Source: Nitrosomonas cryotolerans ATCC 49181
GTDB taxonomy: Bacteria; Pseudomonadota; Gammaproteobacteria; Burkholderiales; Nitrosomonadaceae
Assembly (NCBI RefSeq): GCF_900143275.1
Contig: NZ_FSRO01000001.1
Coordinates: forward strand, 1,506,116 to 1,570,115
DNA length: 64,000 bases
Direction: 5' to 3'
Numbering within the stretch: position 1 is the stretch's first letter; each line of letters opens with the position of its first letter. Below, piece after piece: positions 56,980 to 64,000 of this stretch. A model generated the notes under the pieces. That model was not told the DNA's origin and did not search any database. It worked only from the letters and a program-made list of their open reading frames with translations. Made by a program: the position numbers and the translations under genes.

Positions 56980-58473
56980 ATGGATAAAACCAATCTAAAG
57001 CCGATCATTATTGTGATTGTAATGGGTGTAATAGTGGGCGCGCTGATACTTAGCTGGGACAAAACGGTATCTCGAGATGATGACGCAGGATCAGTTAGTG
57101 TTGACGATAGAAACAGCGAAGAGAAAAAAGGTCCAAAAGGTGGAAAGCTGTTTACGACAGATAATTTTAGTGTGGAAGTTACCATTTATGAAAAAGGGGT
57201 GCCGCCACAATTTCGCCTTTATCTGTATGAGAATGACAAGCCACTGCCTCCAACCGCTGCCCAAGCTGCGATTACATTGTCGAGGCTTGGTGCTCCGGCA
57301 CAATTAGTCAAATTTAAAGCGGAGGGTAATTATTTGCTAGGTGATCAAGTGGTTGTAGAGCCTCATTCCTTTGATGCGGCGATTGCAGTTGAGTGGATGG
57401 GAAAGACTTTCCATTGGGGTTACAGCCAGATTGAAGCGCGCATAGAAATGTCAGATGAAACGTTGGAAAGTAGCGGTGTTGAAATAGAAACCGCAGGACC
57501 GGCCATTCTCCGACCGAAGCTCCAGTTGCCCGGCGTAGTTACTTTTAATCATCATAATATTGTTCGCGTTGTGCCTCGTGTGCCAGGTATTGTCGTTAAT
57601 GTTGAGCGTCATCTCGGAGGGCAGGTGGAAAAAGGAGAGGTGTTGGCCGTTATCGAAAGCCAGGTGTTGGCGGAATTGCGTAGCCAGTATCTGGCCGCTC
57701 AGAAGCGACTGGATTTAGCCCGTATTACTTTTGAACGGGAACAGCAGTTGTGGAAAGAAAAAATCACGGCGAAGCAGGACTACCTTACTGCGCAGCAGTT
57801 ATCCAGTGAAGCAGAAATAGCGCTGGAACTTGCCTCGGCAAAATTACGTGCGTTTGGAGAGCAGCCGGAAAAGTTAAATCAGGTAAAGAATCTTACCCGT
57901 TTTGAGATTCGTGCGCCGATTTCCGGGCTGGTGATTACTAAGGAAATTGCTCGCGGTGAGGTTCTAAAAGAAGACAAAGAAATTTTTACTTTGGCGGATG
58001 TTTCGACTATGTATGCTGCACTGACTGTTTATCCCAAAGATTTGAATGTGATCAAAATTGGGCAGACAGCGATCATCAAGGCAGTCGCATCGGATGTGAA
58101 AGGGGAAGGGGTTGTGTCCTATATCAGCGCGTTCATCGATGAGCAAACGCGCACCGCTCAAGCGCGCATTACGCTTGATAATAAAGAGAGACAGTGGCGT
58201 GCCGGTATGTTTATTAACATTGCGCTAATCGCTGAGGAGATTGAGGTACCTGTCGCGGTATCAATGGATGCGCTGCAGACTCTGCACGACTGGACCGTGG
58301 TATTTGGTCGCTATGGTGAATACTTTGAAGCCCGTCCATTGGAACTGGGGCGCAGTGATGGAGAGCAGGTGGAAGTGCTCGAAGGGTTGTCTGCTGGAGA
58401 GAAATATGCTGGGGGCAATAGTTTTGCCATCAAAGCCGAGCTGGGTAAGTCTGGTGCGACACATGATCATTAA
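56980..58473 (+). CDS. czcB: Czc-type RND periplasmic adaptor (membrane fusion protein)
   Basis: The adaptor that connects the RND pump with the outer-membrane channel. An N-terminal membrane anchor (PIIIVIVMGVIVGALILSW) is followed by an extra CzcB-type N-terminal domain (about 50-150). Then come the lipoyl/barrel-sandwich hybrid (VPGIVVNVERHLGGQVEKGEVLAVIES), an alpha-hairpin (about 235-300), and a beta-barrel and membrane-proximal domain. The protein ends in HDH, three residues that may bind metal. The 497 residues match CzcB-like adaptors of heavy-metal pumps rather than drug pumps. Confidence 0.93.
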   Translation: MDKTNLKPIIIVIVMGVIVGALILSWDKTVSRDDDAGSVSVDDRNSEEKKGPKGGKLFTTDNFSVEVTIYEKGVPPQFRLYLYENDKPLPPTAAQAAITLSRLGAPAQLVKFKAEGNYLLGDQVVVEPHSFDAAIAVEWMGKTFHWGYSQIEARIEMSDETLESSGVEIETAGPAILRPKLQLPGVVTFNHHNIVRVVPRVPGIVVNVERHLGGQVEKGEVLAVIESQVLAELRSQYLAAQKRLDLARITFEREQQLWKEKITAKQDYLTAQQLSSEAEIALELASAKLRAFGEQPEKLNQVKNLTRFEIRAPISGLVITKEIARGEVLKEDKEIFTLADVSTMYAALTVYPKDLNVIKIGQTAIIKAVASDVKGEGVVSYISAFIDEQTRTAQARITLDNKERQWRAGMFINIALIAEEIEVPVAVSMDALQTLHDWTVVFGRYGEYFEARPLELGRSDGEQVEVLEGLSAGEKYAGGNSFAIKAELGKSGATHDH

Positions 58474-58531
58474 GCCATAAGCAAAATTAGCCGGCGGAAT
58501 AAACCAAATTACTCACCCAGGACAAATAAAC

Positions 58532-61500
58532 ATGTTTGAACGCATTTTACAACTATCGATAAATCACCGCGGTCTTGTCCTGGTGACTGTGTTTGCAATG
58601 GCTTTGTTTGGCGTTCATAGTTATCAGAACCTTCCCATTGATGCGGTACCGGATATCACCAATATACAGGTCCAAATAAATACCTCGGCACCGGGTTATT
58701 CGCCACTGGAAGCTGAGCAACGTTTGACCTTTCCGATTGAGATAATCATGGCGGGTCTTCCTGGGCTTGACTATACCCGCTCTATTTCGCGTTATGGTCT
58801 GTCGCAGGTTACCGTTGTTTTTAAGGAAGGCACGGATATTTATTTTGCACGTCAATTAGTCAGTCAGCGTATTCAAGAAGCAAAGGGAAAGCTGCCTGTA
58901 GGGATAGAGCCTATCATGGGGCCAATCTCCACCGGGCTGGGTGAAATCTTTATGTGGACGGTCGATGCTGAAGCGGGCGCATTAAAGCCGGATGGCAACA
59001 CTTATAATTCAATGGATTTGCGCGAAATCCAAGACTGGATAATCCGGCCACAGTTGCTTACCGTCAAAGGCGTAACGGAAGTTAATTCTATTGGCGGTTT
59101 TGTCAAACAGTTTCATGTTACGCCTTATCCGGAAAAACTAATTTCTTTTGGCTTGTCCTTGCAGGACGTGGTGACTGCGCTGGAGCGCAATAATCAGAAT
59201 ATTGGCGCAGGCTATATCGAGAAAAGCGGAGAGCAATACTTGATTCGCGTGCCTGGGCAGGTGACAAATCTGGATGAAATCGGTGAGATTATCCTGAGTA
59301 CTCGGCAGAGTATACCGGTGCGCATTAAGGATGTTGCGGATGTCATATTGGGCAAGGAATTGCGCAGCGGCGCGGCTACTCAGAATGGCAAGGAAGTCGT
59401 GTTAGGCACCGTTCATATGCTGATTGGAGAAAACAGCCGTACAGTTGCCCAAGCGGCTGCCGATAAACTGACAGAGATTAATCGCAGCTTGCCGGAAGGC
59501 ATTGTCGCAGCACCGGTTTATAATCGTACTTCATTAGTGGACAAAACCATTCAAACCGTTGCATCCAATCTGTTTGAAGGTGCTGTCCTGGTTATTATAG
59601 TGCTATTTTTGTTCCTTGGTAACATCCGTGCGGCCCTGATCGCCGCGCTGGTTATTCCTCTTTCAATGTTATTTACTTTAAGCGGCATGGCGGCAAACAA
59701 CGTCAGCGCAAACCTGATGAGCCTGGGTGCGTTGGATTTTGGAATTATTGTAGACGGCGCTATCGTGATCATTGAGAACTGTATTCGACACCTAGGAAAA
59801 GAACAGGTGCGATTAGGCAGAACACTCACCCTCAGTGAGCGTTTGGTCGTGGTATTTGCTGCTTCCAAGGAAGCACGACAGGCGCTATTTTTCGGGGAAT
59901 TCATCATTATAATAGTTTATTTGCCAATCTTCGCTCTGTCCGGTGTGGAAGGTAAAATGTTCCATCCAATGGCTTTCACCATTGTGACTGCGCTGCTCGG
60001 CGCGTTTATTCTTTCAGTGACGTTTGTTCCCGCCGCAATCGCACTATTTTTAACTGGAAAAATAGAGGAGAAAGAAAGTCGCATAGTCATTTGGTCCAAA
60101 AAAATCTATTCTCCCATGCTGACTGCCGCGATGCATAACAAAGGACTGACTATCACACTTGCTGTGGTTATTGTGGTGTTATCAGGTTTGTTGACGACCC
60201 GCATGGGCAGCGAGTTTGTGCCGAGTCTTAATGAGGGGGATATTGCACTTCATGCGTTACGGATTCCTGGCACAAGCCTGACGACAGCTGTTGAGATGCA
60301 AAATGAACTGGAACGGAAAATCAAGACATTCGCAGAAGTTGAACGGGTTTTCTCCAAAATTGGAACTGCAGAGATTGCCACCGACCCAATGCCACCGAGT
60401 GTGGCCGATATTTTTATCATACTGAAACCCCAGGAAGAATGGACGGGCTCATATCGTACCAAGCGTGAATTAATTGCCGCCATGGAGCTGGCTGTAAATG
60501 ATGTACCCGGCAATAATTATGAGTTTACCCAACCGATACAAATGCGATTTAATGAATTGCTGTCGGGTGTGCGCGCGGATGTGGCGGTAAAAGTATTTGG
60601 TGATGATATGGATACATTGCTTTCTGTGGGCGAGGAAATAGAAAGAATCCTGGAGTCTATTCCCGGTGCGGCCGACGTAAAAATAGAACAGCTAACAGGA
60701 TTGCCGACGCTCTCTATTCAAATGAATCGTATAAAAATGGCACGCTATGGTTTGAATGTGTCTGATGTGCAAAATGCTATTACGATTGCGATAGGCGGTA
60801 TGAGTACTGGCCTCATTTATGAAGGTGATCGCCGTTTCGAATTACAAGTTCGACTGCCGGAGCAGCTGCGTGTTGATATCGAAACATTTAAGCGTTTGCC
60901 ACTAACACTGCCTGGAACGCCCGTGCTTCCCGGTATGCCAGCGAATGTAACCACCTATCTTACGTTGGGTGAAGTTGCTGATTTTAATATTATTGAAGGG
61001 CCTAATCAGATTAGCCGTGAAAATGGAAAACGCAGGGCCGTCATTAGCGCAAATGTTCGCGGACGGGATCTCGGCTCTTTTGTTAATGAAGCGCAAGGAC
61101 GGATTGCTGAGCAAGTGCAGATTCCAGCGGGATACTGGATAATGTGGGGAGGACAATATGAGCAGCTGGTTTCCGCTACCGAGCGTCTTCAAATCGTTGT
61201 GCCGGTTGCACTGGGTTTGATTTTCATCTTGCTCTACCTGATGTTCGGGAATTTTCGTGATGGGCTAATTGTATTTACTGGTGTTCCATTTGCACTGTCT
61301 GGCGGCGTAGTGGCTCTGTGGTTACTTGATATTCCTTTTTCCATCTCTGCAGCAGTGGGCTTCATTGCTCTTTCTGGTATAGCCGTATTAAATGGAATCG
61401 TCATGTTAACGTTCATTCGTAACTTGCGAGAGAAAGGCTATGCGCTTAATGATGCGATAGAACAAGGCGCTTTGACGCGACTGCGTCCGGTGTTGATGAC

Positions 61501-61696
61501 GGCTTTGACAGATGCGATCGGTTTCGTTCCCATGGCGATAGCCACCAGTATAGGCGCAGAAGTGCAGCGACCTTTGGCTACCGTCGTTATTGGGGGTATT
61601 TTATCTGCGACTGCGTTAACCCTGCTAGTACTACCTGTTTTATATCAATTGGCACATAGAAAAAATATCCCTAATGTAATAAGTGTGCACGATTAG
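58532..61696 (+). CDS. czcA: Heavy-metal RND efflux pump, CzcA type
   Basis: The inner-membrane proton-driven pump that exports divalent cations from periplasm or cytoplasm. The 1,054 residues carry the RND fold: 12 predicted helices and two large periplasmic loops. Helix 4 reads ALDFGIIVDGAIVIIEN, with two Asp and one Glu. This DFGxxxDGAxxxxEN form is typical of the Zn/Co/Cd (HME1) group and not of the copper/silver CusA group. SAPGYSPLEAEQRLTFPIE and GGQYEQLVSATERL are further signatures. It completes a czcCBA operon. Confidence 0.95.
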   Translation: MFERILQLSINHRGLVLVTVFAMALFGVHSYQNLPIDAVPDITNIQVQINTSAPGYSPLEAEQRLTFPIEIIMAGLPGLDYTRSISRYGLSQVTVVFKEGTDIYFARQLVSQRIQEAKGKLPVGIEPIMGPISTGLGEIFMWTVDAEAGALKPDGNTYNSMDLREIQDWIIRPQLLTVKGVTEVNSIGGFVKQFHVTPYPEKLISFGLSLQDVVTALERNNQNIGAGYIEKSGEQYLIRVPGQVTNLDEIGEIILSTRQSIPVRIKDVADVILGKELRSGAATQNGKEVVLGTVHMLIGENSRTVAQAAADKLTEINRSLPEGIVAAPVYNRTSLVDKTIQTVASNLFEGAVLVIIVLFLFLGNIRAALIAALVIPLSMLFTLSGMAANNVSANLMSLGALDFGIIVDGAIVIIENCIRHLGKEQVRLGRTLTLSERLVVVFAASKEARQALFFGEFIIIIVYLPIFALSGVEGKMFHPMAFTIVTALLGAFILSVTFVPAAIALFLTGKIEEKESRIVIWSKKIYSPMLTAAMHNKGLTITLAVVIVVLSGLLTTRMGSEFVPSLNEGDIALHALRIPGTSLTTAVEMQNELERKIKTFAEVERVFSKIGTAEIATDPMPPSVADIFIILKPQEEWTGSYRTKRELIAAMELAVNDVPGNNYEFTQPIQMRFNELLSGVRADVAVKVFGDDMDTLLSVGEEIERILESIPGAADVKIEQLTGLPTLSIQMNRIKMARYGLNVSDVQNAITIAIGGMSTGLIYEGDRRFELQVRLPEQLRVDIETFKRLPLTLPGTPVLPGMPANVTTYLTLGEVADFNIIEGPNQISRENGKRRAVISANVRGRDLGSFVNEAQGRIAEQVQIPAGYWIMWGGQYEQLVSATERLQIVVPVALGLIFILLYLMFGNFRDGLIVFTGVPFALSGGVVALWLLDIPFSISAAVGFIALSGIAVLNGIVMLTFIRNLREKGYALNDAIEQGALTRLRPVLMTALTDAIGFVPMAIATSIGAEVQRPLATVVIGGILSATALTLLVLPVLYQLAHRKNIPNVISVHD

Positions 61697-61783
61697 AGTT
61701 TGAGCCTTATTGACCAGGCTATGTCATCGTTAAGTTTGAAAAAGTATAAGGCATTCTATCTTGATCTATTTAAATATTACCGG

Positions 61784-61813
61784 CTATCTCTATCTCTATC
61801 TCTATCTCTATCT
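61784..61813. repeat. Five tandem copies of CTATCT
   Basis: Five exact CTATCT units occupy 61784-61813, between czcA and the ligase gene. The array's edge includes two of the three bases of the ligase stop codon (TAG at 61812-61814, minus strand). Because the unit is six bases, changes in copy number would not shift a frame. Confidence 0.85.
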
Positions 61814-64000
61814 ATGACGTATTTGAGGTCGTTGAGGAATGATGTTGTGCAGGTATAAAACGTACCTCCGCCATCAAACCAATAATCAGCAAAAAATAGA
61901 ATAAAAAGCTGAGACGTGGTTCATCATTCCAGCTATTGAGTAGACCTATTACCAGAAAAGCGATAAAAGAAGCAAATAGGACTAAACTCAATTTGTCGTT
62001 GCGCCATGCACATGATGACCAACGGATCAGTGCATAAATAATCAGTGAAAATAAACAAATGAGGCCGGGCCAGCCTTGTTCAAAAAATATATTTAAATAG
62101 AAATTCTCAATATGCCATGGCCAATAGTTATCGACAGAAAAAAACCAGTGATGCATTGCTTCAGAAAAATCACCATTGCTGATTAGATTTTTACCAGTAA
62201 GATCCCGTAAGGCGATATTATCAATGTCTACAATGGTATCGACATTGCTGTTTTTTAACGATAATTTAACTGGTCGCCGCATTTGGCTGCCAGGCGGGCC
62301 AAAATGCCGAGTATAGATCTGGGTTTCATATCGGGCCCAATGTCCAGCGGATGATTTGAGATGCAGGGATACCGGAATGCAGGTATATGAGTACAATAAT
62401 GATTTTTCACAAATAAAAATTGTTAAGGTCGCATTTTCAGTGTTAGCTCGTAAGTCCAGAGTGAGTTGATATCTTTGTTCTGGCAAAACGGCTACTGATT
62501 GTTCGAAATATAGGGCATCTCCACTACCCAGTCGCAGAAATTGATTGTTACTTTCAGAAGAAAAAGTATAAGTAGCGGGACGAGTAGGGGAATCTGAACT
62601 CCAGAAATAGGCCGCTGGAAATGAGCCCGGGCCGGCACCAAAGACTGAGGTATCTTGCAACCGAAGAATATCCAGTACTTTCGCCCAATGATTTGTGCGT
62701 TTAATGATATCTTGCTCAATAGTAGCCCAGCGCGACTGACTATATTGCCCCCCAAAGATTGGCCAGGCTACAGCTATTATGATGCATATGAGTGAAATGG
62801 TCGTGCCGATATTAATAAAACGCCGCATATGTGTTTGTAATATCAGTTTTATAAAGCCAAAAATAACAATAATAGTGGTCAGTATGAATGCAGCCTGCCC
62901 GGTGCGTGAGAAGGTCACCATAATGCTATAAGTACCTAGACTAAATAAACAGGCGGCTGCTATTGAAGTACGCATACGCCGTTGTTGCCAGACCCACAGC
63001 GCTACAAATGGTAATGTAACTGCTAAATAAGTTTCGATATAGGCCCCGCCGACATGCATCCCCGGAAAAGGTCCAGTAATACGATAATGTGTTGTAAAAT
63101 TGAAGAGTCCAGAAAATGTTGCACGCTCCCAGAGTACGTACAAAACAACACCTAATAAACCAAGCGTCATACCCAAGGCCAGCTTCTGTATGGCCTGTTC
63201 AGGTTTATTCCATTCCTTAACCAATAGCGGAATAAAGGCGAGTGCAAAGAATAAGCCTTTCGCAACACGAAATGCGTTATAGGGGCTGTGATAATGACTA
63301 AAAGCATTAGAGTCGGGTGCGGTGAGCGGTAGTATGCTAATACCTAGGCTGATGACCGCAGACAATGTGAATAATGACAGTAAGAGCCCGGGTAGTCGAT
63401 TAAATGCGGGCTGGATATATCGATCTGGATGTAAACGTAAATAACCAATTCCGATGGTTACCAGAAGCAGCGTGTCATATGTGGTCCAGAACAGGCGCCC
63501 GCTCCAGGGGGTTAAATCGAGCAAAGGCAGTAAGGCCAATACCCATACTAACCACCAATCCGATCGCCACCAGAGTAATGCCGCATAAATGGTCAGTGCC
63601 ACTGGAATCCATATTGTGCTGAGCGGACTAGAGAGTGCGGCAGTAGTTGCAATACACAACGTTAGAATGCCGAGTATTTTAATCCCGGTAATTGATTGTG
63701 TGACCGAGGCTAACTCCTGATGCATCAATCCGGATGTAATGGGTATGTTTGTGGTTGGCGAAAACATGAGATTTAACAAGTGATAAGCTATCGCTGCGGC
63801 GGCTGCTGCGATCCAGATATCGGTTGGATCGGGATGTAAGCCTGATACGAAAAGCTTGCCGGTTTCAGCTAAACACGCCAAGGTGGCAGCGATCACAGCA
63901 GACCAGATAGGCCCATGTTGCCATTTATCTGCAGATTCGCTCCAATGCCATAGCCAGAATCCAATGCCAATAGGTAGATAGAGTCCGGTTTGGAATAACA
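61812..64000 (-). CDS. O-antigen ligase/polymerase-type membrane protein, 5' end outside the window
   Basis: The frame is open to the window edge with no in-frame ATG, so the start lies beyond 64000 (a GTG at 63896 is internal). The visible ~729 residues contain about ten or more hydrophobic helices. A periplasmic Wzy/WaaL-like region contains HVGGAYIETYLAVTLPFVALWVW and FSRTGQAAFI, which fits the O-antigen ligase superfamily. A 200-residue hydrophilic, beta-rich insertion (residues about 430-640 of the visible part) contains NQFLRLGSGDALYFEQSVAVLPEQRYQLTLDLRA and SNGDFSEAMHHW, like a carbohydrate-binding module. The protein ends in two more helices. Likely role: glycan polymerisation or ligation at the membrane. 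Confidence 0.82.
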   Translation of the reverse strand, partial: LFQTGLYLPIGIGFWLWHWSESADKWQHGPIWSAVIAATLACLAETGKLFVSGLHPDPTDIWIAAAAAAIAYHLLNLMFSPTTNIPITSGLMHQELASVTQSITGIKILGILTLCIATTAALSSPLSTIWIPVALTIYAALLWWRSDWWLVWVLALLPLLDLTPWSGRLFWTTYDTLLLVTIGIGYLRLHPDRYIQPAFNRLPGLLLSLFTLSAVISLGISILPLTAPDSNAFSHYHSPYNAFRVAKGLFFALAFIPLLVKEWNKPEQAIQKLALGMTLGLLGVVLYVLWERATFSGLFNFTTHYRITGPFPGMHVGGAYIETYLAVTLPFVALWVWQQRRMRTSIAAACLFSLGTYSIMVTFSRTGQAAFILTTIIVIFGFIKLILQTHMRRFINIGTTISLICIIIAVAWPIFGGQYSQSRWATIEQDIIKRTNHWAKVLDILRLQDTSVFGAGPGSFPAAYFWSSDSPTRPATYTFSSESNNQFLRLGSGDALYFEQSVAVLPEQRYQLTLDLRANTENATLTIFICEKSLLYSYTCIPVSLHLKSSAGHWARYETQIYTRHFGPPGSQMRRPVKLSLKNSNVDTIVDIDNIALRDLTGKNLISNGDFSEAMHHWFFSVDNYWPWHIENFYLNIFFEQGWPGLICLFSLIIYALIRWSSCAWRNDKLSLVLFASFIAFLVIGLLNSWNDEPRLSFLFYFLLIIGLMAEVRFIPAQHHSSTTSNTS

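Overview
The window looks like a chromosomal stretch of a chemolithoautotrophic betaproteobacterium of the Nitrosomonas type. This is inferred, not proven. A Calvin-cycle phosphoribulokinase, a CtaA/Cox15 heme A synthase, c-type cytochromes, and betaproteobacterial neighbourhoods (ratA-rnfH beside smpB; DUF2782, thrB and a LOG gene beside polA; a DUF971 gene beside ubiE) sit in moderately AT-rich DNA littered with one small inverted-repeat family. No amo or hao genes, rRNA, tRNA or CRISPR arrays were seen.

Layout. 1-0.8 kb: insertion-sequence debris (3' part of an IS30 transposase, half of a small repeat, an IS6-like transposase tail). 1.0-4.0 kb: guaB-guaA purine operon. 4.5-7.6 kb: a secreted DUF4124 protein, a uracil-DNA glycosylase-like protein and a diheme cytochrome c, separated by copies of the ~90-bp repeat. 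7.9-12.3 kb: rnfH, ratA, smpB, heme A synthase, yceH and an Old Yellow Enzyme. 13.1-14.9 kb: an apparently intact IS200/IS605 element with divergent tnpA and tnpB. 15.1-16.3 kb: a glycine-zipper lipoprotein and a His-rich secreted protein. 16.8-30.6 kb: prk, uvrD, a membrane protein with a zinc-ribbon tail, thrB, DUF2782, a LOG gene, polA, rne and rluC. 30.7-39.9 kb: divergent tesA and ybbA-ybbP, pepP, a small membrane protein, hemH, hrcA and nadK.

40.3-46.8 kb holds the most interesting block. Two secreted proteins are predicted to begin with histidine after signal cleavage (one YcnI/DUF1775-like). They are followed by a TlpA-like thioredoxin, a DUF4266 lipoprotein with a Gly/Cys tail, a 917-residue outer-membrane protein and an ApbE flavin transferase. 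The large protein joins a DUF3570 barrel to a His/Met-rich second barrel and carries a D-T-W-S-G-A-T sequence matching the ApbE flavinylation consensus. I propose a copper- or metal-linked outer-membrane redox system whose barrel may carry covalent FMN.

46.8-54.5 kb: ubiE and its DUF971 neighbour, a gene-poor stretch with a 113-bp MITE-like element, an orphan phoR-type kinase, an SRPBCC/methyltransferase pair, doxX and wrbA. 54.9-61.7 kb: a CzcCBA-type heavy-metal efflux system with a small His-rich protein in front. The window ends inside an O-antigen ligase/polymerase-type membrane protein carrying a large periplasmic insertion. The accessory genes share a metal and redox theme (copper-type secreted proteins, heavy-metal efflux, His-rich proteins, quinone/flavin reductases), superimposed on ordinary housekeeping operons.
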